Source: Flavobacteriales bacterium UBA974
Lineage (GTDB): Bacteria; Bacteroidota; Bacteroidia; Flavobacteriales_D; Sanyastnellaceae
NCBI GenBank assembly: GCA_002292405.1
Contig: DBBW01000023.1
Location: 1,268-10,676, forward strand
DNA: 9,409 nt
Direction: 5' to 3'
Notes under the pieces: model-generated
Databases searched by the model: none
What the model was told of the DNA's origin: nothing
What the model saw: only the letters and a program-made list of their open reading frames with translations
Translations under genes and position numbers: made by a program
Part shown: piece by piece, positions 1 to 6,071 of the stretch
Layout: each line of letters starts with the position of its first letter
Position numbering within the stretch: the first letter of the stretch is position 1

Positions 1-353
1 AAAGTGGTAGAGACGGAATCTGACGATCCTGTAGTGAATGGAATATTTAAGTTTTCGAAATACTTTTGTAACAATCCATCTTCACCAGGAGTGCCATGAA
101 CCATAATAAAAGCGACATCAAATGTTTGTGTATCGCCAGAGGAGTTTAACCAAGTAAAGCTTGATTTGTCAATATTTGAACGCCTACCATCGGAGTGCAC
201 TGCACACCAGGATTCTTCAGATTCAAGCACTACCATCATTGGAGAAAACCTCGATGTATCGATGTGCTCTAAAATTTCAGCAGCACTCTGAATTGAGATG
301 TCATATTCACCAGAATAACCTCCAGCGAGAACAGCGATATTGGGTTTATTCAT
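1..353 (-). CDS. ddl: D-alanine--D-alanine ligase, N-terminal part (cut by window edge)
   Basis: This is the N-terminal 117 residues of a D-Ala-D-Ala ligase; the 3' end lies beyond base 1. The enzyme is a cytoplasmic ATP-grasp ligase that joins two D-alanines for the peptidoglycan pentapeptide. The translation begins MNKPNIAVLAGGYSGEYDIS, and the GGYSGE stretch (residues 11-16) matches the glycine-rich N-terminal motif of the family, with Glu16 at the place of the substrate-binding glutamate of characterised Ddl enzymes. A second hallmark, HGTPGEDG, lies at residues 86-93. The ATP-grasp and catalytic C-terminal regions are not visible, so integrity cannot be judged. The ATG lies 9 bp after the purK stop with no Shine-Dalgarno sequence, which suggests cotranscription with purK. 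Within the family the identification is secure; the choice between ddlA-like and ddlB-like naming is not possible here. Confidence 0.93.
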   Translation of the reverse strand, partial: MNKPNIAVLAGGYSGEYDISIQSAAEILEHIDTSRFSPMMVVLESEESWCAVHSDGRRSNIDKSSFTWLNSSGDTQTFDVAFIMVHGTPGEDGLLQKYFENLNIPFTTGSSDSVSTT

Positions 354-362
354 AGGAACAAT

Positions 363-1520
363 TTACTTTTCTTTTGTACCACTTACGCATAGAGACTCAC
401 GAAGTTTCAATAGTTTTTCTTGTACCAAATCAAGATCCTGTCCAGTCACAGTAACATGTCCCATCTTGCGGTAAGGCTTCACTTCTGATTTGCCATAAAT
501 GTGTGGGTGAACCCCAGGAATCGATTGAGCTTCGGACAACCCCTCATATACTGGAGTACCATATGCATCAGCAGCCCCCAATAGATTAATCATGCCTGCA
601 GCATTGTGTAAAAGACTTACATCACCAAGTGGAAGCCCCACGACTGCCCTCAGGTGTTGCACAAATTGAGAGGTCTTGTTTGCTTCAATGGTGTGATGTC
701 CGCTATTGTGTGTCCGAGGTGCTACTTCATTGACGAGCAAATCGCCATCAGAATCTAAAAACAACTCTACTGCCATGAGTCCAACGAAATCCATTGACTC
801 TAAAACCTGCAAAGCGAGTGCTTGGGCTTTATCAGCTGTGTTATCATCAATATTAGCTGGAGCTATTAATGAGGAAACTAGATTTACTTTGGGGTCGAAC
901 ACAGATTCAACAACAGGGAAAATAGATGTTTGCCCTGATGAATTACGAGCGACAATAACTCCAAGTTCTTTGTCAATATCAACAGCTTTCTCTAATACAC
1001 AAGCCTCGGAAAAACCTTTTTCGACAATGTCTGCAGGAGTTTTTAATATTTGGACACCACGTCCGTCGTAACCTCCAGTTCTTAGTTTTTGTACGATAGG
1101 AAGACCTATAGAGGATATGTTTCCATCAGATTCAATGAGAATAAAATCTGATGTAGGAATATTCATATCTTCAAAAAATTGTTTTTGAAGCCCTTTATCT
1201 TGAATCAGTGCAATATGATCAGGTTTAGGAATGACTTTGACTCCAGATTGTTCTAATTTACGAAGTCCTTCAACGCTTACATGTTCAATTTCAATCGTCA
1301 CAATGTCAAGTTCTTTGCCAAATTGATAAACAGCCTCAGCATCATTTAAATCCCCTGTAATAAATCTATGCGTGAATTTAGCACATGGTGCTTTTTCAGA
1401 AGGGTCCATGACTTCTACCCTCAAATCTAGATCTCCTGCAGCTTGAATCATCATGAGGCCCAATTGACCACCACCTAAAACACCAATCCTTAAAGAATGC
1501 CCTGTTTGAAGATTTCTCAT
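363..1520 (-). CDS. purK: 5-(carboxyamino)imidazole ribonucleotide synthase (PurK)
   Basis: PurK carboxylates 5-aminoimidazole ribonucleotide (AIR) to N5-CAIR using ATP and bicarbonate, in cytoplasmic de novo purine synthesis; PurE then rearranges the product. The 385-residue length is normal. The N-terminal domain has the GGGQLG signature (residues 16-21) and TIEIEHV (75-81). The ATP-grasp domain has KLRTGGYDGRG (145-155) and the metal/ATP-binding block NEVAPRTHNSGHHTIEA (264-280), which is diagnostic for PurK. The start ATG at 1520 leaves about ten residues before the first beta strand and sits 7 bp after a promoter-like TATCTTTG box, so I keep it. The partner gene purE is not beside it: downstream is ddl, and upstream, divergent, is an MscS channel gene. 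No frameshift or missing key motif is seen. Confidence 0.96.
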   Translation of the reverse strand: MRNLQTGHSLRIGVLGGGQLGLMMIQAAGDLDLRVEVMDPSEKAPCAKFTHRFITGDLNDAEAVYQFGKELDIVTIEIEHVSVEGLRKLEQSGVKVIPKPDHIALIQDKGLQKQFFEDMNIPTSDFILIESDGNISSIGLPIVQKLRTGGYDGRGVQILKTPADIVEKGFSEACVLEKAVDIDKELGVIVARNSSGQTSIFPVVESVFDPKVNLVSSLIAPANIDDNTADKAQALALQVLESMDFVGLMAVELFLDSDGDLLVNEVAPRTHNSGHHTIEANKTSQFVQHLRAVVGLPLGDVSLLHNAAGMINLLGAADAYGTPVYEGLSEAQSIPGVHPHIYGKSEVKPYRKMGHVTVTGQDLDLVQEKLLKLRESLCVSGTKEK

Positions 1521-1527
1521 TATTATG

Positions 1528-1535
1528 CAAAGATA
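1528..1535 (-). promoter_or_regulatory. Putative -7 box (TATCTTTG) of purK
   Basis: On the minus strand TATCTTTG fits the Bacteroidota -7 consensus TAnnTTTG exactly and ends 7 bp before the purK ATG. I see no TTG at the expected -33 distance, so only half the promoter is supported. A transcript from here would have almost no 5' leader. The site lies in the 41-bp gap to the divergent channel gene, which also holds a weak inverted repeat (CAGTTA near 1537 and TAGCTG at 1555-1560, with one G-T pair). Confidence 0.5.
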
Positions 1536-1561
1536 TCAGTTAGTTTTCCGACTTTAGCTGC

Positions 1562-2614
1562 ATGGAAAGATTTGATTCATTAATTTATTTCGGGAATCCC
1601 ATAACGGAGTGGTTGATTGCCTTAGCATATATTATAGGTAGTGTAGTTGTAGCACGCTTAGTGTATAGACTTTTCTCTAAAGTTCTTAAAAAGTTTACAG
1701 CTTCTACAGATAGTAAATTAGACGATATTATCGTTGACTCAATAGAAGAGCCTATCGCTCTTGGATTTGTGTTACTGGGTTTTTACTTAGGTTACTCTCA
1801 TTTGCAATTTGAAGGCTCAGGTGATATCGTAGATTCAATTTTTCAAGTTGTGGTTCTTCTTGACTTCACATGGCTTGCGGCTAGGCTGCTCGATGCGGTT
1901 TTAGAGAATGTAATATTGAGCGTTGGTGCAGCATCGAAAGACTCTATGATTAATCAAATTGGACCGATATTAAGGAAAACATTGAGATCTGGGGTTTGGA
2001 TATTAGGTGTCATCACAGCAATGAATAATGTTGGGTTTGATGTAGGGGCGATGCTTGCTGGTGTGGGAATAGGTGGTCTTGCTTTGGCTATGGCTGCGAA
2101 GGATTATGTAGCTAATATTTTCGGTGGAATTACTGTGTTTGTAGATAAACCATTTAAAGTAGGTGATAGAATAATCGTAAATGGTATTGATGGAACAGTT
2201 AAAGAAATAGGTATTCGCTCATCTCGAATCATAACTCTTCAGGGCAGAATGGTCACAATCCCTAACAACAGCTTTACCAGTTCACCCGTAGAAAACATTA
2301 CTGCAGAACCTTCACGCAAGGTGAGTATAGCATTGGGACTTACGTATGATACTTCCCCGGAAAGAATTCAGGAGGCAATAGAACTATTAAATAAAATTAT
2401 ATCTGATAGAACTGACACTGAGGATGAATTTACAGTATGGTTTCATTCTTTCGGAGACTTCAGTCTTAATGTAAACTGTACTTATTATATTAATAAATCT
2501 GGTCACTGGGCCAATACTCAAGGAGGAGTTAATATGGAGATTTTGAAAAAATTCAATGAAGCAAAACTAGACTTTGCCTTTCCTACTCAAACGATTGTTA
2601 CTGAAACACCTTAA
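1562..2614 (+). CDS. MscS-family mechanosensitive ion channel
   Basis: This 350-residue inner-membrane protein has the layout of small-conductance mechanosensitive channels, which open under membrane tension to release solutes on hypo-osmotic shock. Hydrophobic segments lie at about 16-36, 63-81, 91-110, 140-155 and 158-192. The last is the pore-lining helix, rich in Gly and Ala (AMLAGVGIGGLALAMAAKDY, residues 163-182), followed by the MscS beta-domain signature FVDKPFKVGDRI (193-204) and the VTIPNN motif (231-236). The C-terminal alpha/beta domain runs to the end. Two extra N-terminal helices compared with E. coli MscS (three helices) place it in the larger MscS subgroup common in bacteria. 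The ATG at 1562 is the first start; four bases upstream GACTTTAG is a weak match to the -7 consensus. It is the first of eight same-strand genes; the next starts 32 bp later. The exact subfamily is uncertain. Confidence 0.93.
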   Translation: MERFDSLIYFGNPITEWLIALAYIIGSVVVARLVYRLFSKVLKKFTASTDSKLDDIIVDSIEEPIALGFVLLGFYLGYSHLQFEGSGDIVDSIFQVVVLLDFTWLAARLLDAVLENVILSVGAASKDSMINQIGPILRKTLRSGVWILGVITAMNNVGFDVGAMLAGVGIGGLALAMAAKDYVANIFGGITVFVDKPFKVGDRIIVNGIDGTVKEIGIRSSRIITLQGRMVTIPNNSFTSSPVENITAEPSRKVSIALGLTYDTSPERIQEAIELLNKIISDRTDTEDEFTVWFHSFGDFSLNVNCTYYINKSGHWANTQGGVNMEILKKFNEAKLDFAFPTQTIVTETP

Positions 2615-2646
2615 CTACTATTGATTAAATCGTCTAAATTACAATA

Positions 2647-3405
2647 ATGAACAATTACGATGTAGCCATTCTGCCCAGTGAGATGCGGTATTGGATCATG
2701 ATGGGATGTGCACTTTTTATGGGGTTGGTTTTCATTAAATCTTTCGATAATATTAGTGTAGAAAATAGAAATGATTACTTGAAGCGCTTGGGGTTTGCGA
2801 TTATTGCAATACAGATATTTCTACCCATTTATACTGTTTTAAATCCATACCAAACCTTTTCTTTTCACCGCTCTCTCCCATTACATTTTTGTGGACTTAA
2901 TTTCTGGCTGCTTGCACTTAATTGCTTCATTAGAAATAGAAAGCTATTCGTATATACTTTCTTTATGTCTATACTTGGCGGTTTTTATTCATTACTAACC
3001 CCTCTACTTACTGTTGGTGATTCTCCGGTTGTGATGATTCATTATATTCTTGTTCACACTGGGCTTTTTGTTGTTCCAATTGTAATGATTCGAGTCTATG
3101 GAATGCGACTCAGTTCTTTTGACTGGTTGAGAGCATATTTATTTGCTGCGGTTATTTCAACTCTCATGGTATTTATAAATGGATTTATCAATTTTTTCGA
3201 GAGCCCTGATGGTGTCTTAGCGAACTATATGTTTGTTTCCGAAGCGCCACACGTGAAAAACCCTTTTTTATTCCCATCTCTTGGATGGCCATTATATTTA
3301 GTCCCAGTTCACTTCGCCCTCCTTTTGCATATGCTGGTTATTAATATAATTTACAGAGCAAGGGAAGTTGGTCCTATAGTTGAGAAGCTGCGTATTTGGC
3401 AATAG
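2647..3405 (+). CDS. TIGR02206-family (YwaF/TMEM164-like) integral membrane protein
   Basis: This 252-residue protein has about seven membrane segments (roughly 14-32, 47-65, 78-94, 100-122, 128-150, 160-182 and 213-235). It resembles the family around Bacillus YwaF, annotated TIGR02206, which is related to animal TMEM164. Recognisable blocks are [12 protein letters not shown] (76-87), GGFYSLLTP (111-119), [10 protein letters not shown] (131-140), NGFINF (178-183) and NYMFVSEAP (193-201). The bacterial members have no established function. Animal TMEM164 has been described as a cysteine-centred acyltransferase for ether phospholipids, and Cys82 with His80, His132 and His137 are candidates for equivalent residues; that link is my inference. 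The gene lies 32 bp after the channel gene and 20 bp before thyA, so it may be cotranscribed with both. No Shine-Dalgarno sequence precedes the ATG. Family call fairly firm, activity unknown. Confidence 0.8.
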   Translation: MNNYDVAILPSEMRYWIMMGCALFMGLVFIKSFDNISVENRNDYLKRLGFAIIAIQIFLPIYTVLNPYQTFSFHRSLPLHFCGLNFWLLALNCFIRNRKLFVYTFFMSILGGFYSLLTPLLTVGDSPVVMIHYILVHTGLFVVPIVMIRVYGMRLSSFDWLRAYLFAAVISTLMVFINGFINFFESPDGVLANYMFVSEAPHVKNPFLFPSLGWPLYLVPVHFALLLHMLVINIIYRAREVGPIVEKLRIWQ

Positions 3406-3413
3406 TTGTTTAT

Positions 3414-3421
3414 TATCTTCG
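3414..3421 (+). promoter_or_regulatory. Putative -7 box (TATCTTCG) of thyA
   Basis: TATCTTCG differs from the Bacteroidota -7 consensus TAnnTTTG at one base and ends four bases before the thyA ATG at 3426. A TTTG at 3395-3398 could serve as the -33 element, but the spacer (15 bp after TTG) is short. If used, transcription would begin at or next to the A of the start codon. The same box and the same four-base spacing occur before yidD. Confidence 0.42.
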
Positions 3422-3425
3422 CTCT

Positions 3426-4220
3426 ATGAAGGCATACCTTGATTTACTTGACCACTTATTAGAAAACGGAGTCGTGCGCGATGACAGAACAGGCACTGGA
3501 ACACTTGGTTGTTTTGGATACCAAATGCGATTTGACCTTTCTAAAGGTTTCCCAGTAACGACAACTAAAAAACTCCACCTTAGAAGTATTATACATGAAT
3601 TGCTTTGGTTTATTCAAGGCGACACGAATATAAAATACCTCAAGGATAACGGAGTTAGAATATGGGATGATTGGGCTGATGAGAATGGAGATCTCGGTCC
3701 AGTTTATGGTTATCAGTGGCGTTCATGGCCTAATCCGGATGGCTCTTCTACAGACCAGATCTCAAAGGTCATCGACTCCATCATCAACAATCCGTATTCA
3801 AGACGTCATGTAGTAAGCGCTTGGAATCCAAGCTTTATTGATGAAATGGCACTCCCTCCATGTCATTGCTTATTTCAATTCCATGTAAGTGAGGGTAAGT
3901 TAAATTGCCAACTGTACCAACGTTCTGCAGATACTTTTTTAGGCGTTCCTTTTAATATTGCTTCTTACTCTTTATTCACAATGATGATGGCTCAAGTTTG
4001 TGGACTTAAGCCAGGTGAATTCGTTCATACATTTGGCGACGTTCATCTCTATTCTAATCACGTCGAACAAGCTAGAGAACAGATATCTAGAACGCCTGGT
4101 GAGCTACCTAAAATGCTCATCAATCCAGATGTTAAGAATCTCTTCGACTTTACTCACGAAGATTTCACGCTTGTAAACTACGAGCCACAATCTCACATCA
4201 AAGCTCCAATTGCTGTATGA
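3426..4220 (+). CDS. thyA: Thymidylate synthase
   Basis: ThyA methylates dUMP to dTMP with 5,10-methylene-THF as both carbon donor and reductant, releasing DHF; it is a cytoplasmic homodimer. With the start at 3426 the protein has 264 residues, the same length as E. coli ThyA, and aligns from [10 protein letters not shown] without gaps that I can see. The phosphate-binding RTGTGT (21-26), the catalytic Cys146 in LPPCHC, the downstream QLYQRSAD block, and the folate/dUMP-binding segment GVPFNIASY are all present. A longer frame starting at TTG 3396 would add ten residues and overlap the previous gene; the alignment argues against it. The gene overlaps the next one (ATGA), coupling it to dihydrofolate reductase, which recycles its DHF product. 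A promoter-like box sits four bases before the ATG. Confidence 0.98.
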   Translation: MKAYLDLLDHLLENGVVRDDRTGTGTLGCFGYQMRFDLSKGFPVTTTKKLHLRSIIHELLWFIQGDTNIKYLKDNGVRIWDDWADENGDLGPVYGYQWRSWPNPDGSSTDQISKVIDSIINNPYSRRHVVSAWNPSFIDEMALPPCHCLFQFHVSEGKLNCQLYQRSADTFLGVPFNIASYSLFTMMMAQVCGLKPGEFVHTFGDVHLYSNHVEQAREQISRTPGELPKMLINPDVKNLFDFTHEDFTLVNYEPQSHIKAPIAV

Positions 4221-4750
4221 ACGTTAATGAAAATGCTGTCATGCGAATTAGCTTAATTGCTGCTGTAGCGGATAATGGAGTAATAGGAAAGGACAACGAC
4301 TTGGTTTGGTCATTGCCAGACGACATGTCTTTTTTTAAAGCGTCAACGAGAGGAAGGCATGTTATCATGGGGAGAAAGAATTACGAAAGTATTCCTCATA
4401 AATACAGGCCTCTTCCTGGACGAACAAATATTATTTTAAGTCGCAATGCAGAATATGACGCATCTTCCGCTAAACGATCACCCTCTTTAGAAAGCGCTTT
4501 AGACACAGCACGAAATGCGGGAGAAACAGATTGCTTTATCATTGGAGGTGGTCAGATTTATAAAATAGCGCTCGAATTAGATGTTGTAGACACGATGTAT
4601 ATCACTCACGTTCACGGCACGCCTGAAGGAGACGCCTTCTTCCCTGAATTTGATTCTTCACTATGGGAAATGCAAGTTATTGATGATCACCCAGCTGATG
4701 AACGCCATGAATTCTCTTTTACAATTTGTGCATATCATCGCATTAAATAA
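4217..4750 (+). CDS. folA: Dihydrofolate reductase
   Basis: This enzyme reduces DHF to THF with NADPH and closes the thymidylate cycle with ThyA. Counting from the internal Met at 4241, the family's first strand is [16 protein letters not shown], followed by the active-site segment [13 protein letters not shown]; Asp28 in that numbering corresponds to the catalytic acid Asp27 of E. coli [16 protein letters not shown] and the nucleotide-binding IIGGGQIY follow, and the C-terminus has the usual FFPEF and late beta-strand region. Two starts are possible. ATG 4217 overlaps the thyA stop (ATGA), which favours coupled translation, and gives 177 residues. ATG 4241 removes eight non-conserved residues and matches the family's N-terminus better. 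I list the longer form because of the overlap, but the start is undecided. Confidence 0.95.
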   Translation: MNVNENAVMRISLIAAVADNGVIGKDNDLVWSLPDDMSFFKASTRGRHVIMGRKNYESIPHKYRPLPGRTNIILSRNAEYDASSAKRSPSLESALDTARNAGETDCFIIGGGQIYKIALELDVVDTMYITHVHGTPEGDAFFPEFDSSLWEMQVIDDHPADERHEFSFTICAYHRIK

Positions 4751-4767
4751 TTCATTAAATCTTAGCG

Positions 4768-5340
4768 ATGAAGGATATTATTCTAGGAGCATCTCACATC
4801 ACTGATCTTTCAGGTCTAGACCATATTCTTTTTTTAATTGCATTGGCAGCATCGTTCGATCTCACTAAATTAGGCCGAATGGCTTTGCTTGCTACAGCAT
4901 TCACTTTAGGACACTCCATCACACTTCTTCTCGCAAACTTGGATGTTGTACGATCATTTATTGTGTATATAGAATTTCTTATTCCCTTAACGATAGTAAT
5001 AACGGCAGCGCTACAAATAAGCGGAGTTAGCCTAGTCACTTCATCAAAATTTGCTAAGAAGTCCATTTATATATTTACAATGCTGTTTGGTCTTATTCAT
5101 GGTCTGGGTTTCTCATCATTTTATAGGATCTCTACCTCAGGAGATTCGAATTTTATCATACCTCTTCTCAAGTTTAATTTAGGAATTGAAATAGGGCAGT
5201 TGCTCATTTTACTAGTCACATTGTCTCTTTTTTCTCTTGGTCGGTCATTTGGAATTCATGAGCGTTCCCAACAACTAGTTGTTGGAGGTGCAACATTTAG
5301 TCTAGCTTTGGTGATGGTCATTGAGAATTGGCCTATTTAA
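4768..5340 (+). CDS. HupE/UreJ-family membrane protein
   Basis: This is a 190-residue hydrophobic protein with about six membrane segments, resembling the HupE/UreJ_2 family. Visible family features are GLDHILF (16-22, His19), AFTLGHSITL (44-53, His49), GLIHGLGF (108-115, His111) and FNLGIEIGQ (136-144). Related HupE and UreJ proteins are linked to nickel uptake for hydrogenase and urease and have conserved histidines in the membrane. Many members, including lone copies in Bacteroidota, have no known cargo. No urease, hydrogenase or nickel chaperone gene occurs in this window, so nickel transport cannot be claimed here. The gene lies 17 bp after folA and 24 bp before yidD. A weak -7-like AATCTTAG sits at 4758-4765, just before the ATG. 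Near its 3' end it carries an 18-bp perfect palindrome. Confidence 0.85.
   Translation: MKDIILGASHITDLSGLDHILFLIALAASFDLTKLGRMALLATAFTLGHSITLLLANLDVVRSFIVYIEFLIPLTIVITAALQISGVSLVTSSKFAKKSIYIFTMLFGLIHGLGFSSFYRISTSGDSNFIIPLLKFNLGIEIGQLLILLVTLSLFSLGRSFGIHERSQQLVVGGATFSLALVMVIENWPI
5268..5285. repeat. 18-bp perfect palindrome inside the HupE/UreJ gene
   Basis: CCAACAACTAGTTGTTGG reads the same on both strands with no spacer. It encodes part of the segment SQQLVVG (residues 167-173), about 80 bp before the yidD start. It could be a binding site for a dimeric regulator, but a chance origin within coding sequence is possible. No second copy was noticed in the window. Confidence 0.6.
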
Positions 5341-5352
5341 TCGACCTCTGAC

Positions 5353-5360
5353 TATCTTTG
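5353..5360 (+). promoter_or_regulatory. Putative -7 box (TATCTTTG) of yidD
   Basis: TATCTTTG matches TAnnTTTG exactly and ends four bases before the yidD ATG at 5365. A TTG at 5328-5330 stands 22 bp upstream, at the long end of spacings accepted for Bacteroidota promoters. The transcript would start at or next to the ATG, giving a leaderless message. It lies in the 24-bp gap after the HupE/UreJ gene, so yidD may be expressed from its own promoter as well as by readthrough. Confidence 0.55.
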
Positions 5361-5364
5361 GACT

Positions 5365-5589
5365 ATGCGTTTTGTTTTTATTGCATTCGTCAGAATATAC
5401 CAAGCCATACTTAGCCCATTGCTTGGATCTAATTGCAGACATAACCCTACATGTTCTATGTACGCTATACAATCTTTTGAGGAGTGGGGCTCTTTCAAGG
5501 GTTTATGGTTGACCTTGCGTAGAATAGGAAATTGTCATCCATGGGGCACTTCTGGAGATGATCCAGTCCCTAAAAAAGATTTAAATTAG
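5365..5589 (+). CDS. yidD: Membrane protein insertion efficiency factor YidD
   Basis: YidD is a small, inner-face membrane-associated protein that improves insertion of membrane proteins by the YidC insertase. The 74-residue product has the whole family pattern: an amphipathic N-terminus (FIAFVRIYQAILSPLLG), SNCRHNPTCSMYAI with its conserved cysteines and PTCS core, a central GLWLTLRRI helix, and the C-terminal CHPWGTSGDDPVP. Length is typical. In many bacteria yidD sits between rnpA and yidC; here those genes are absent and it lies between a HupE/UreJ gene and a lipoprotein gene, a displaced position also seen in other Bacteroidota as far as I recall. The ATG at 5365 is the natural family start and is preceded after four bases by a TATCTTTG box. 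An overlapping frame at 5321-5512 is a shadow. Confidence 0.95.
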   Translation: MRFVFIAFVRIYQAILSPLLGSNCRHNPTCSMYAIQSFEEWGSFKGLWLTLRRIGNCHPWGTSGDDPVPKKDLN

Positions 5590-5612
5590 TAAACCAATAG
5601 TATTATATAATT

Positions 5613-6071
5613 ATGAAAATTTCAACTTCAGTTTTAGCAGTCTTTCTTACGTTTTTCTTTTTTTCATCATGCGGAAATTCTTCTGAAAGCAAAACTAATA
5701 ACGATGCATTAGGTGAGAATAATGCAAAATCTATGGCAATCTCAGTTCATGAAGAAAGCGGAAGATTAGCCAAAGAATTTCATGTGAGACTTGCTAGAGA
5801 ATTTGTCAACACACCAACTACTGACAGCTCTTTCATCAAGCTTGTTTCTTTAGATTCTAGATATGTGACTTGGAGTAAATCAATGGTGAAGTTGCCTGGA
5901 ATAGAATGCAACCATGAAGAGGGGGAGTTACATATTCATGATCACGCTGCTGAAGAAAAATTGGCAGAACTTTCAGATGAAGATCTGCTTAAATTACAAA
6001 ATGCTATCCAAGAAGAACTCAAATTACTTATCTCAGATTTTGACATTTTAATTGAAAGTAACAAGCAATGA
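5613..6071 (+). CDS. Small lipoprotein with a His/Glu-rich segment, function unknown
   Basis: I do not recognise the family. The 152-residue product starts with a lipoprotein signal: positively charged start, hydrophobic run to residue 18, and a lipobox FSSC with Cys20 as the lipidated residue. The following stretch (21-40) is Ser/Asn-rich and lacks the acidic block usual in Bacteroidota surface lipoproteins, so periplasmic-facing anchoring is as likely as surface exposure. Residues 99-111 hold Cys99, His101, Glu102, Glu103, Glu105, His107, His109, Asp110 and His111, a plausible metal-binding cluster. From about 112 to 148 the sequence looks helical and acidic, possibly a short coiled coil. 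Its stop overlaps the start of the next gene by 4 bp (ATGA), implying coupled synthesis with the beta-propeller protein. Metal binding is inference from composition only. Confidence 0.8.
   Translation: MKISTSVLAVFLTFFFFSSCGNSSESKTNNDALGENNAKSMAISVHEESGRLAKEFHVRLAREFVNTPTTDSSFIKLVSLDSRYVTWSKSMVKLPGIECNHEEGELHIHDHAAEEKLAELSDEDLLKLQNAIQEELKLLISDFDILIESNKQ

Noticed and set aside
161..355. Open frame of 64 codons on the plus strand at the left edge
   Set aside because: It is antisense to the N-terminal part of ddl, which has two diagnostic motifs.
706..1071. Open frame of 121 codons on the plus strand
   Set aside because: It is antisense to well-conserved purK sequence, Ser/Thr-rich with no recognisable domain, and typical of a shadow frame.
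1521..1561. Operator-like inverted repeat in the purK/MscS divergent gap
   Set aside because: The stem is only six pairs with one G-T pair, within reach of chance in a short AT-rich gap.
3396..3425. N-terminal extension of ThyA from TTG 3396
   Set aside because: It overlaps the previous gene and adds residues absent from ThyA proteins, whereas ATG 3426 gives the standard 264-residue form.
4794..5066. Open frame of 90 codons on the minus strand
   Set aside because: It is antisense to the HupE/UreJ gene, whose family motifs are clear; no independent support.
4768..5340. Calling the HupE/UreJ protein a nickel transporter
   Set aside because: No nickel enzyme or nickel regulation is visible in the window; the family contains members of unknown cargo.
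5321..5512. Frame of 63 codons overlapping yidD and the end of the HupE/UreJ gene
   Set aside because: It lies in a different frame from yidD, which matches its family over its full length.
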